A stretch of DNA of 32,925 nt. Source: Flavobacteriaceae bacterium TMED48. Lineage in GTDB: Bacteria > Pseudomonadota > Gammaproteobacteria > Pseudomonadales > Porticoccaceae. The position numbers and the translations under genes were made by a program. The DNA is taken from NCBI GenBank assembly GCA_905181995.1, contig CAJIZO010000125.1:1-32925 (forward strand). The letters are read 5' to 3'. The notes under the pieces were generated by a model, which did not search any database, was not told the DNA's origin, and saw only the letters and a program-made list of their open reading frames with translations. Positions 1 to 10,970 of this stretch are shown piece after piece (within the stretch, counting starts at the first letter, position 1; each line of letters starts with the position of its first letter).

Positions 1-230
1 GCAACAAATACTAAAAAAAAGGATTCTTTTTTTATCATAATCTCTCCCTACAAAATGAGTTTAATTTAGCGTCCCATAATCTCAGAATAAATAGAAATCG
101 CAACCCTTAACTTCATGAAGACATTCAATAAAGTTAAAGATTATTTGTTGTCTCTTGGAATAGGGTTGGTGATAGGTGAGGTTGTTCGATTGAGTCTCTA
201 ATGTGAACTCTAAAACTACACCCCCTTCGA
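1..230. other. AT-rich gene-free strip downstream of glmS
   Basis: No convincing coding region is visible here. The strip is clearly more AT-rich than everything to its right. Near its left end there is a short hairpin, an A-run plus G pairing with C plus a T-run around a GATT loop (about positions 14-33), which could act as a weak bidirectional terminator. It lies directly past the glmS stop codon, the place where Tn7-family elements insert in many bacteria. No clear set of transposon end repeats is visible in these 230 bases, so a mobile-element edge is only a possibility. Confidence 0.4.
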
Positions 231-2060
231 TTACTCGACCGTAACCGATTTCGCAAGATTTCTCGGTTGATCGACATCGGTGCCCTTTAGCAGGGCGACA
301 TGGTAGGACAATAACTGCAACGGCAAAGTGTAGATAATCGCCTCGAGACTCTTCGGCACCGACGGCATATCGATCACCGTAATACCCGGCTCGCTGGTAA
401 ACCCGGCGTCGCAGTCGGCAAATACGAACAACTGCCCACCGCGAGCGCGCACCTCGTGGAGATTGGATTTTAATTTTTCCAGTAACTCATTGTTCGGCGC
501 AACGGTGACCACCGGCATGTCCTCATCGACCAGAGCCAAGGGCCCGTGCTTCAATTCACCCGAGGGGTAAGCCTCGGCATGAATATAAGATATTTCTTTG
601 AGTTTCAGTGCGCCCTCCAGCGCGATCGGATACTGCTCACCACGACCTAAAAACAGTGCGTGGTTCTTGTTCGCAAACGATTCAGACACCTCTTCAATCG
701 CGCTGTTGAGCGCCAGCACCTGATGACAGAGGTCGTGGAGTCTGTGGAGATTTTGTACCCACTCGGCCTCGACCGCCGCGGTTAGACCGCAGTGCTTGGC
801 CAACGCTAACGCCAACAACTGTAAAGCTACCAATTGGGTAGTAAACGCCTTGGTCGAGGCAACGCCGATTTCTGGGCCGGCCATGGTCATCAGCGAAATG
901 TCGGACTCGCGAACCAGCGAGCTATTGGCGACGTTACAAATCGCCAAAAACCCCAAGTAACCGCTCTCTTTGGCCTTGCGCAGCGCCGCAAGGGTATCGG
1001 CGGTCTCGCCCGACTGCGAGATCGAAACGAACAGAGTGCCCGCTGGTACCGCCACCGCACGGTAGCGGTACTCACTGGCCACCTCGACCTGACAGGGTAT
1101 GCCGGCAAGTTCCTCAAGCCAATATTTAGCCACTAGCCCCGAGTGATAACTGGTACCACAAGCGACAATGTGCAGCGCCTTAGTCGACGCGAACAAGGTC
1201 TCTGCGCGGTGGCCAAAAATGGCTTCGCGAATGTGATCGTCGGCAATGCGTCCCGCAAAGGTGTCGCCAAGCACGCGCGGTTGTTCAAATATTTCCTTTT
1301 GCATAAAGTGCCGATAGCGACCCTTTTCGGCAATCTGATCGGTCTCTTCCAACTGCTGTAACGGGCGGTCTACCAACTGATTGCTGGGGTTGTATATGGA
1401 ATAACCGTCGGCGCTCAACTCGACCAAATCGCCCTCTTGCAAAAAGATAAATCGGTCGGTTACCTGACGCAACGCCATCTGATCTGAGGCGATAAAGTGT
1501 TCGTCGATGCCAACACCAATCACCAGCGGGCTGCCACTTCTAGCGCCAATCAGGGTGCCGGGACGATCTGTATGCACCACAGCCAGCGCGTAAGCGCCAT
1601 CCAAACGGGTGAGCGCCACGGCGACTGCAGCACGCAGATTGGGTTTTTTTTTAAGGCAGCTATGGATTAAGTGAGCGATCACTTCGCTGTCGGTTGCGGA
1701 GCTGAAATGATAATTTTGGTCGCGCAATTCAGCGCGCAGTGCATCGTGGTTCTCGATAATACCGTTGTGCACGATAGCCACACCGCCCGAGGTGTGCGGG
1801 TGTGAATTTGCGGTACTCGGCTCGCCGTGGGTGGCCCAGCGGGTGTGCGCGATGCCGGTATGACCGGCGACGGGCTCTAGCGCCGCAAGCGCTTCTAAAT
1901 CTGCCACCTTACCCTTGGCTTTTCGGGTCTCTAAGTGGTTGTGACGGTCGATCATCGAAATACCTGCCGAGTCGTAGCCACGGTACTCGAGGCGGCGCAG
2001 TCCTTCTATCAAGATTTTATAGACGTTCCTTTCAGCGGCGACACCGACGATTCCACACAT
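231..2060 (-). CDS. glmS: Glutamine--fructose-6-phosphate aminotransferase (isomerizing)
   Basis: This 609-residue enzyme makes glucosamine-6-phosphate from fructose-6-phosphate and glutamine, the first committed step to UDP-GlcNAc, in the cytosol. The protein begins MCGIVGV, so removal of Met exposes the N-terminal Cys nucleophile of the Ntn-type glutaminase domain (about residues 1-220). Two SIS sugar-isomerase domains follow, with the VACGTSYHSG signature near residue 300 and the ALEGALKLKEISYIHAEAY stretch near 475-495. The C-terminus DQPRNLAKSVTVE is the highly conserved family ending. Full length for the family. It starts 3 bases past the glmU stop, and its ribosome binding site (AAGGAAG) lies inside the end of glmU, so the two are almost certainly co-transcribed. 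No frameshift or missing key residue was seen. Confidence 0.98.
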   Translation of the reverse strand: MCGIVGVAAERNVYKILIEGLRRLEYRGYDSAGISMIDRHNHLETRKAKGKVADLEALAALEPVAGHTGIAHTRWATHGEPSTANSHPHTSGGVAIVHNGIIENHDALRAELRDQNYHFSSATDSEVIAHLIHSCLKKKPNLRAAVAVALTRLDGAYALAVVHTDRPGTLIGARSGSPLVIGVGIDEHFIASDQMALRQVTDRFIFLQEGDLVELSADGYSIYNPSNQLVDRPLQQLEETDQIAEKGRYRHFMQKEIFEQPRVLGDTFAGRIADDHIREAIFGHRAETLFASTKALHIVACGTSYHSGLVAKYWLEELAGIPCQVEVASEYRYRAVAVPAGTLFVSISQSGETADTLAALRKAKESGYLGFLAICNVANSSLVRESDISLMTMAGPEIGVASTKAFTTQLVALQLLALALAKHCGLTAAVEAEWVQNLHRLHDLCHQVLALNSAIEEVSESFANKNHALFLGRGEQYPIALEGALKLKEISYIHAEAYPSGELKHGPLALVDEDMPVVTVAPNNELLEKLKSNLHEVRARGGQLFVFADCDAGFTSEPGITVIDMPSVPKSLEAIIYTLPLQLLSYHVALLKGTDVDQPRNLAKSVTVE

Positions 2061-2063
2061 ACT

Positions 2064-3434
2064 TTAATCTTCCTTTTTTATCGGCCTTTGCCAGCCGGCA
2101 ATATTGCGCTGCTTGGCACGGCCCACTGCAAGCTCGGCATCGTTGACATTTTTGGTCAGGGTGGTCCCAGCGGCGACAAAACCACCATCGCCAATTTCGA
2201 CCGGCGCAATCAAGGTGCTGTTGGAACCGATAAAAGCCTCGTTGCCGATCTGCGTTAGGTGTTTATTGACGCCATCATAATTGCAAGTAATGGTGCCGGC
2301 GCCTACGTTTACATGATCCCCTAGCTCGGCATCGCCAATATAACTCAGATGATTGATCTTGCTACCTTCGCCGAGGTGGGCCTTTTTGGTTTCGACGAAA
2401 TTACCCACCTTGGCATGTTTACCCAGCACCGTTCCCGGTCTAAGTCGTGCGAATGGGCCAACGCTACAGCACTCGCCCAGCACCGCCGACTCGATGATTG
2501 AATTGGCTTTAATTTCCACGCCATCGGCGATCGTGCTATCGCTTATTGTACAGTTTGCGCCAATGGTAACGCCGGAACCGATCGTCACACTGCCGCTAAA
2601 CACACAGTTAATATCGATATAATTGTCCACTCCGGCGACCAGTTCACCGCGCTGGTCAAAGCGCGCGGGGTCCGCAAGTGTGGTGCCGGCGAGCATCAAC
2701 GTGCGTGCCAACTGACCTTGATAAGCGCGCTCTAGCTCGGCCAATTGTACCCGGTTATTGACCCCTTGAACCTCGTTGGCAGAGGTCGGTTGGATGCTTT
2801 CAACGCGGCAGTCATGGGCTCGCGCTATAGCGATTAGATCGGTTAGATAGTATTCGCCCTGGGCATTGTTATTATTAATTTGTGGTAGCCACGCCTTTAA
2901 TTGATCGGCCCCAAGCGCCATAACACCGGTATTGATCTCGTTGATATTAAGCTGCTCTGCAGTGGCATCGCGATGCTCGACGATCGATTCGATCGCGCCC
3001 TCAACGCCGCGCACAATGCGCCCGTAACCACTGGCGTTATCCGTCTGTAAAGTCAGCAGCGCGATCTGTTGCGGAGCCACCGCGTCGAGCATGCGGGCAA
3101 TGGTGGTGGCGTTAATCAACGGCACATCGGCGTATAGAATTAGCGCAACCGCTCCGGAGCGCAAGTGCGGTAACGCCATCTGTACGGCATGCGCGGTGCC
3201 CAGTTGCTCACCCTGACGGGCAAATAGGTGCTCACCATCGGCGAAAGACTGCTCAACCTGGGTTGCGCCGTGGCCGGTGACGACAATACTGCGGCCATCC
3301 GGCACCGTTCCAGCGGCGACCAATACGTGTTCCAACATGGGCCGCCCACCGAGCGGATGCAACACTTTAGGCAGGTCGGATTGCATTCGCGAACCCTTGC
3401 CGGCGGCGAGAATAACAACATCGGTATGCTTCAT
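2064..3434 (-). CDS. glmU: Bifunctional UDP-GlcNAc pyrophosphorylase / glucosamine-1-phosphate N-acetyltransferase
   Basis: GlmU acetylates glucosamine-1-phosphate and then uridylates it to UDP-GlcNAc, the precursor of peptidoglycan and LPS. The start is taken at the ATG at 3434, giving MKHTDVVILAAGKGSRM and 456 residues. The open frame extends 12 codons further upstream, but family members begin at this point. The N-terminal half has the nucleotidyltransferase motif LAAGKGSRM with the following PKVL. The C-terminal half is a left-handed beta-helix of hexapeptide repeats with the acetyltransferase signature around NYDGVNKH. It lies downstream of the ATP synthase operon, as in many gammaproteobacteria, but an intrinsic terminator separates it from atpC, so it probably has its own promoter in 3435-3560. 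Confidence 0.97.
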   Translation of the reverse strand: MKHTDVVILAAGKGSRMQSDLPKVLHPLGGRPMLEHVLVAAGTVPDGRSIVVTGHGATQVEQSFADGEHLFARQGEQLGTAHAVQMALPHLRSGAVALILYADVPLINATTIARMLDAVAPQQIALLTLQTDNASGYGRIVRGVEGAIESIVEHRDATAEQLNINEINTGVMALGADQLKAWLPQINNNNAQGEYYLTDLIAIARAHDCRVESIQPTSANEVQGVNNRVQLAELERAYQGQLARTLMLAGTTLADPARFDQRGELVAGVDNYIDINCVFSGSVTIGSGVTIGANCTISDSTIADGVEIKANSIIESAVLGECCSVGPFARLRPGTVLGKHAKVGNFVETKKAHLGEGSKINHLSYIGDAELGDHVNVGAGTITCNYDGVNKHLTQIGNEAFIGSNSTLIAPVEIGDGGFVAAGTTLTKNVNDAELAVGRAKQRNIAGWQRPIKKED

Positions 3435-3562
3435 AAGCAGGTCTCTAAAACTCCATAGATGATCGCGCAATAACCCTGATACTAGCGTTTAAAGGTACTG
3501 CCTTATCGACTGCGACACAAGCTCTACGGCAGGGTCGTCTAGGTTGAAAAATATTGGCGCAT

Positions 3563-3587
3563 AAAAAAGGGCGGCATAGCCACCCTT
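3563..3587 (-). terminator. Intrinsic terminator of the ATP synthase operon
   Basis: Read on the minus strand, a 9-bp stem AAGGGTGGC / GCCGCCCTT (one G-U pair) with a 3-base loop TAT is followed directly by a T-run. It begins 16 bases past the atpC stop codon. This is a textbook Rho-independent terminator and separates the atp operon from glmU-glmS. Confidence 0.88.
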
Positions 3588-3602
3588 TCCTCGCACCGGC
3601 AA

Positions 3603-4028
3603 TCAACTACCCAGTTTTTTACGCAGCGTTTGCACGGTGCGCAACTGCGCCGACGCCTCGGCGAGCATGGTCGCGGCCTTAGAGTAGTCAATTTCACCGG
3701 ATAAATTGGCAATCGCCTGCTCGGCAGATTTGACCGCCTCTGCCGCTGCCGCCTCGTCGATATCTGCGGCGCGTACCGCAGAATCTGCCAAGATTGAGAT
3801 ACTGTTGGGTTGTACCTCTATATAACCGCCGGAGAGGTAATATATTTCCTCCTCACCGCTATCCCTGATCAGGCGCACCGGCCCCGGGTTGAGATCACTC
3901 AACAACGCCGTATGCCCTGGAGTAATCCCCATCTCACCGAGAGACCCCGTCGCTACCACCATGCCGACAGAACCAGAAAACAGCGATTCGTCTGCACTAA
4001 CAATGTCACAATGTACGGATGTGGTCAT
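3603..4028 (-). CDS. atpC: ATP synthase F1 epsilon subunit
   Basis: Epsilon is part of the central stalk of F1 and couples rotation to catalysis; its C-terminal helices can inhibit ATP hydrolysis. The 141-residue product has the N-terminal beta-sandwich (about residues 1-85, with GEMGITPGHTALLSDLNPGPV and YLSGGYIEVQPN) and an Ala/Glu-rich helical C-terminus (about 95-141). Length is normal. It is the last gene of the operon, 26 bases after atpD and just before the terminator. Confidence 0.97.
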   Translation of the reverse strand: MTTSVHCDIVSADESLFSGSVGMVVATGSLGEMGITPGHTALLSDLNPGPVRLIRDSGEEEIYYLSGGYIEVQPNSISILADSAVRAADIDEAAAAEAVKSAEQAIANLSGEIDYSKAATMLAEASAQLRTVQTLRKKLGS

Positions 4029-4054
4029 TCAACTGCGCCTCTATGAGCTTCAAT

Positions 4055-5482
<1,428 letters not shown>

Positions 5483-5492
5483 TTATTGGGCG

Positions 5493-6353
5493 CTATACGG
5501 CCGCCGCACCACTGACTATTTCCGACAACTCTTGGGTAATGGCCGCTTGGCGCGCCTTGTTATACAGAAGTTGCAACTCATCGATCAATTCACCTGCGTT
5601 CTCGGTGGCGTTTTTCATCGCCAACATTCGCGCTGCCTGCTCGCAGGCCTTATTTTCAACCACGCCCTGATAAACCTGCGATTCAATGTAACGAACCAAC
5701 ATACCATCTAATAAGGCCACCGCATCCGGCTCGTAAATGTAATCCCAATGATGACTCAAGGTGTCGTCGGCGCTCGGGGCTAGCGGCAATAGTTGCTGCA
5801 CAGTCGGTGTCTGAGTCATGGTATTGACGAACTCGTTGCTCACCAAGTACAACTTATCGATGCGCCCTTGGTCATAGGCATCCAACATCACCTTGACGCC
5901 GCCAATCAAATCTTCGGATGCCGGTTCGTCACCGACGTCCTTAATGCTGGCAACCACATTGCCGCCGACGCTGGCAAAAAAGCTCGCTGCCTTATTGCCG
6001 ATCACACAGATATCGACTTCGACGTTGTCTTCAGACCAGCCATGCATGGACTTGATCGCCGCCTTAAACAAGTTGATGTTCAAGCCGCCACAAAGTCCAC
6101 GATCGGTGGAAACCAAGATGTAGCCGACCCGCGCCACATCGCGTTGCTGCAAGTACGGGTGGCGATACTCTGACACCGAGTTCGCAACATGACCCACTAC
6201 ATCACGAATGCGCTGAGCGTAGGGTTTCCCCAGCGACATGCGCTCTTGCGCCCGGCGCATCTTGCTAGCCGCCACCATCTCCATTGCGCTGGTAATCTTT
6301 TGGGTACTACCAATACTCGCAATTTTGGTTTTAACTTCTTTTCCGACTGCCAT
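5493..6353 (-). CDS. atpG: ATP synthase F1 gamma subunit
   Basis: Gamma is the rotating coiled-coil shaft inside the alpha3-beta3 head. The 286-residue product starts [21 protein letters not shown], the standard N-terminal helix, and contains the [15 protein letters not shown] motif. It ends in a second long helix with [15 protein letters not shown] and the [15 protein letters not shown] closing motif. Length is normal. It follows atpA after 25 bases. Confidence 0.98.
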   Translation of the reverse strand: MAVGKEVKTKIASIGSTQKITSAMEMVAASKMRRAQERMSLGKPYAQRIRDVVGHVANSVSEYRHPYLQQRDVARVGYILVSTDRGLCGGLNINLFKAAIKSMHGWSEDNVEVDICVIGNKAASFFASVGGNVVASIKDVGDEPASEDLIGGVKVMLDAYDQGRIDKLYLVSNEFVNTMTQTPTVQQLLPLAPSADDTLSHHWDYIYEPDAVALLDGMLVRYIESQVYQGVVENKACEQAARMLAMKNATENAGELIDELQLLYNKARQAAITQELSEIVSGAAAV

Positions 6354-6378
6354 GATCTATGTCCGTGTCCGCGATGGG

Positions 6379-7923
6379 CTACCAGGTTTGGGTAGCGACA
6401 AATTTATCGAGGGCCGCTTTAAAACCGGCTGCAATATCGTCGTTATAGGCGCCCGACTGGTTGATTTGATCCATTAAATCTGCATGCTCGGCTTTCATGT
6501 AGGACAGCAGTGCTGCCTCAAAATCACCAATTTTGTTGACCTCGATCGGCTCTAAATACCCTTGGTCGGCAGCAAATACCATCACGCCCATCTCGGCGAT
6601 CGACTGCGGTGAATACTGCTTCTGCTTCATCAGTTCAGTCACCCGTTCACCGTGATCCAACTGAGCCTTGGTGGCCTCATCGAGATCCGACGCAAACTGG
6701 GAAAATGCCGCCAACTCGCGATACTGCGCCAGCGCTGTTCGAATTCCACCAGACAGTTTCTTGATGATTTTGGTCTGCGCTGCGCCGCCCACACGAGATA
6801 CCGAGATACCAGCATTCATCGCAGGCCTGATCCCGGCATTGAACATATCTGCCTCGAGGAAGATCTGCCCATCGGTAATCGAAATAACGTTGGTTGGCAC
6901 AAAGGCTGATACATCACCTGCCTGGGTTTCAATAACTGGCAGTGCCGTGAGTGAACCCGTTTGACCTTTAACTTCGCCGCCGGTGAACTTTTCGACATAA
7001 TCTGCGTTAACTCGCGCAGCGCGTTCGAGCAATCGCGAGTGGAGATAAAATACATCGCCAGGGTAGGCCTCGCGTCCCGGCGGCCGTTTCAGCAACAACG
7101 AAATTTGCCGGTAAGCCCAGGCCTGCTTGGTCAGATCATCGTAAATAATCAGCGCGTCTTGACCACGATCGCGGTAGTACTCGCCCATGGTACAACCAGC
7201 AAACGGTGCCAGATACTGCATTGCAGCGGGATCGGATGCGGTCGCCGCAACGACCACCGTGTGCTCCATCGCGCCGTGTTCTTCTAACTTGCGCACCACT
7301 GCAGCGACCGAGGCGGCTTTTTGGCCGATCGCAACATAGATGCACTTGATGCCAGAGCCCTTCTGGTTGATGATCGCATCAACCGCAATCGCGGTCTTAC
7401 CAATTTGCCGATCGCCAATAATCAATTCACGTTGACCGCGACCAATCGGCACCATGGCATCGATCGCCTTGAGGCCAATCTGTACCGGTTGATCAACCGA
7501 TTGCCGCTCAATAACACCCGGAGCAACCTTTTCCAGCGCGTCGGTAAGCGCCGCATTGATCGGGCCCTTGCCATCGATTGGGTTACCCAAGGCATCAACG
7601 ACACGCCCCTCGAGTTCTGGGCCCACCGGCACTTCGAGTACGCGCCCGGTACAGCGAGCCTTTTGGCCCTCGGCTAGGGTCTGGTAATCACCCAACACCA
7701 CCGCACCGACCGAATCGCGCTCAAGATTGAGCGCCATTCCAAAGATACCGCCATCGAACTCGATCATTTCGCCATACATCACGTCGGCTAGACCGTGGAT
7801 ACGAATAATGCCGTCCGATACGGAAACGATTGTGCCCTCATTTTGGGCTTCCGATGAAACATCCAAGTTGTCGATACGACTTTTGATGATTTCACTGATT
7901 TCTGATGGATTCAGTTGCTGCAT
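6379..7923 (-). CDS. atpA: ATP synthase F1 alpha subunit
   Basis: Alpha forms the non-catalytic nucleotide sites of F1. The 514-residue product has the standard N-terminal helix ([17 protein letters not shown]), a P-loop GDRQIGKT at 170-177, and the signature motif [14 protein letters not shown]. The Ile in the P-loop replaces the more usual Thr but falls at a variable position of GxxxxGKT. The ATG at 7923 is preceded by a GAGG ribosome binding site. The gene lies 17 bases after atpH. Confidence 0.98.
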   Translation of the reverse strand: MQQLNPSEISEIIKSRIDNLDVSSEAQNEGTIVSVSDGIIRIHGLADVMYGEMIEFDGGIFGMALNLERDSVGAVVLGDYQTLAEGQKARCTGRVLEVPVGPELEGRVVDALGNPIDGKGPINAALTDALEKVAPGVIERQSVDQPVQIGLKAIDAMVPIGRGQRELIIGDRQIGKTAIAVDAIINQKGSGIKCIYVAIGQKAASVAAVVRKLEEHGAMEHTVVVAATASDPAAMQYLAPFAGCTMGEYYRDRGQDALIIYDDLTKQAWAYRQISLLLKRPPGREAYPGDVFYLHSRLLERAARVNADYVEKFTGGEVKGQTGSLTALPVIETQAGDVSAFVPTNVISITDGQIFLEADMFNAGIRPAMNAGISVSRVGGAAQTKIIKKLSGGIRTALAQYRELAAFSQFASDLDEATKAQLDHGERVTELMKQKQYSPQSIAEMGVMVFAADQGYLEPIEVNKIGDFEAALLSYMKAEHADLMDQINQSGAYNDDIAAGFKAALDKFVATQTW

Positions 7924-7940
7924 GCTTGGACCTCAATCCT

Positions 7941-8477
7941 TTACGAATTTAATGATTCTGCAAGTTTGGTCAAACGACCGCGAATGGACCCGTCAATAAC
8001 CGTGTCCCCGGCGCGTATTACCGCACCCCCGATCAGGCTCTTATCCAAACGAACCTGCATATTAATGTTGCGCTCGAGTTTTTTGCCGAGCGCTTCACTG
8101 AGTTGGCGCTGTTGTTCGGCGTCCAGCTCTTGTGCTGAGACTACCTCCACGTCGATGGCCTTTTCGTGATTGGCCTTCATACTTTCAAACTGCTGGGCAA
8201 TTTGCGGAAGTAGTTGTATGCGTCTATTTTCTGAGAGGATGACCACAAAGTTCTGTAGTTCCGCCCCCAGCGTGTCGCCGCATAGATCAACCACCGCTGC
8301 GGATTGTTCGGCGCCGGTGGTACTGGGCGAACTCAGCAATCCAACGACCGGCGGTTGCACCACCACCGTAGCGGCGGTGCGCAAGCTATCCGACCACTCC
8401 TGCAAGTGATCTGCCGCGACGGCGTGTTCGAATGCTGCGCGCGCGTAGGGCCGCGCCAGTGTGCTCAGCTCTGCCAT
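7941..8477 (-). CDS. atpH: ATP synthase F1 delta subunit
   Basis: Delta joins the peripheral stalk to the top of F1. The 178-residue product begins MAELSTLARPYARAAFEHA, matching the conserved start of bacterial delta, and ends with the typical VRLDKSLIGGAVIRAGDTV and DGSIRGRL motifs. Length is normal. It is spaced 12 bases from atpF and 17 from atpA. Confidence 0.97.
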   Translation of the reverse strand: MAELSTLARPYARAAFEHAVAADHLQEWSDSLRTAATVVVQPPVVGLLSSPSTTGAEQSAAVVDLCGDTLGAELQNFVVILSENRRIQLLPQIAQQFESMKANHEKAIDVEVVSAQELDAEQQRQLSEALGKKLERNINMQVRLDKSLIGGAVIRAGDTVIDGSIRGRLTKLAESLNS

Positions 8478-8489
8478 AACCGACCCCGC

Positions 8490-8960
8490 CTACAACTGGG
8501 CCGCGAGCTGTTCGACCAGCGCACGATTTGCAGCATCGTCGACCGACGCCTCGAGGACCCGCTCAGCGCCTGCCAGCGCTAAACCAGCAACTGCACCACG
8601 CAGCTCTTCCCGAGCCCGGTTGAGCTCTTGGTCAATCTCCGCTGCAGCCGCCACTTTTAGACGGTCGCCCTCGGCAATCGCCTGTTGCTTGGCTTCTTCA
8701 ACGATCTGACCAGCGCGTTTATTGGCCTGATCGATAATTCCAGCGGCCTCTTGCTTGGCGACCTGCATTTGATCAGACGCTTGACTCTGCGCGCTTTCTA
8801 AATCGCGCATAGCTCGCTCAGCAGCATCCAAACCGTCGGCAATTTTTTGCTGCCGCTCATCCATGGCTTCGATGATGACCGGCCAGACATACTTCATGCA
8901 AAACCACACAAAGAATGCAAAGGTGACCATCTGTCCAAACAGCGTTAAATTAATATTCAC
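8490..8960 (-). CDS. atpF: ATP synthase F0 b subunit
   Basis: Subunit b anchors the peripheral stalk. The 156-residue product has one N-terminal membrane helix (about residues 5-26, [22 protein letters not shown]) followed by a long, charged, Ala-rich helix predicted to form the dimeric coiled coil that binds delta. It begins [10 protein letters not shown], the standard b start. It is a single b gene with no b-prime partner, as expected in gammaproteobacteria. Confidence 0.97.
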   Translation of the reverse strand: MNINLTLFGQMVTFAFFVWFCMKYVWPVIIEAMDERQQKIADGLDAAERAMRDLESAQSQASDQMQVAKQEAAGIIDQANKRAGQIVEEAKQQAIAEGDRLKVAAAAEIDQELNRAREELRGAVAGLALAGAERVLEASVDDAANRALVEQLAAQL

Positions 8961-9002
8961 GCCTCTACCTCGTCATTAGGGTGCATTAAAAGGTGGTGAC
9001 CG

Positions 9003-9257
<255 letters not shown>

Positions 9258-9279
9258 TTAGTAGTTAAAAGTTAAATAA

Positions 9280-10311
<1,032 letters not shown>

Positions 10312-10344
10312 TCAACTCTAACCGATACGTCGGTTTACGCTTTG

Positions 10345-10722
10345 CTACTGGCTCCGATGAAACAACTTGGCCACCAATACGAGATACAACGGCACCATAA
10401 CAATAAACGTTATAAATACCACCAAAAAATTCACACTAAAGGGCAATTTTGCCGCCGCTACAACCAATGTAGCGGTGAGCATCAACTTTCCCGCCTGACC
10501 CAAATAAAACCCTCGTACAACGCGCCTTACTTGCCGTGCTCCCGTGTGCCTGTACGCCATGTGTGCAAACCAAGCGTGCGGTATCAGGTGGATCAGACCG
10601 CCAACCCATACCGAACTAGCAATCTCTACTCCGAATGGCGTCACGGCCGCGGTCATTAACAACAGAACCGCCAATTGCCTGCTGGCGACTGAGTGGACTG
10701 CTGGCTTAGCAATCGTCGACAT
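10345..10722 (-). CDS. atpI: ATP synthase assembly protein I
   Basis: AtpI is a small membrane protein that helps assemble the c ring. I favour the ATG at 10722 (MSTIAKP, 125 residues) because a strong GGAGGG ribosome binding site lies 4 bases upstream. An in-frame ATG at 10758 would add 12 residues but has only a weak site. Hydrophobic segments at about residues 17-40, 42-60, 75-92 and 96-120 fit the four-helix family. It is the first gene of the atp operon and is poorly conserved in sequence, so recognition rests on position, size and helix pattern. Confidence 0.88.
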   Translation of the reverse strand: MSTIAKPAVHSVASRQLAVLLLMTAAVTPFGVEIASSVWVGGLIHLIPHAWFAHMAYRHTGARQVRRVVRGFYLGQAGKLMLTATLVVAAAKLPFSVNFLVVFITFIVMVPLYLVLVAKLFHRSQ

Positions 10723-10786
10723 ACTGCCCTCCGACTCCGACCCCGTGGTAACGCTCATTCACACTCGGCGGTCAGCGAGGCCGGTC

Positions 10787-10815
10787 ATTATAGGGATACT
10801 GGTGCCCACTTACAA
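10787..10815 (-). promoter_or_regulatory. Candidate sigma70 promoter of the atp operon
   Basis: Read on the minus strand, a -35 box TTGTAA (10815-10810) and a perfect -10 box TATAAT (10792-10787) are separated by exactly 17 bases. Transcription would start near 10780, leaving a leader of about 57 bases to the preferred atpI start. No other candidate of this quality was seen in the 10723-10970 gap. Confidence 0.72.
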
Positions 10816-10970
10816 CGTGCAACCATGCGATTTATATTCAAGATTAGCCGCTGTGATACAGCAGTTAGAGTGTCAGCCAACTCGGACATAAGTCGATTAG
10901 CAATGCCGTCGCTACCCGACAAACTCGATCGACGCTCGCTTGTCAAAACGCGGCTAGCGGTAGTGGCGGT

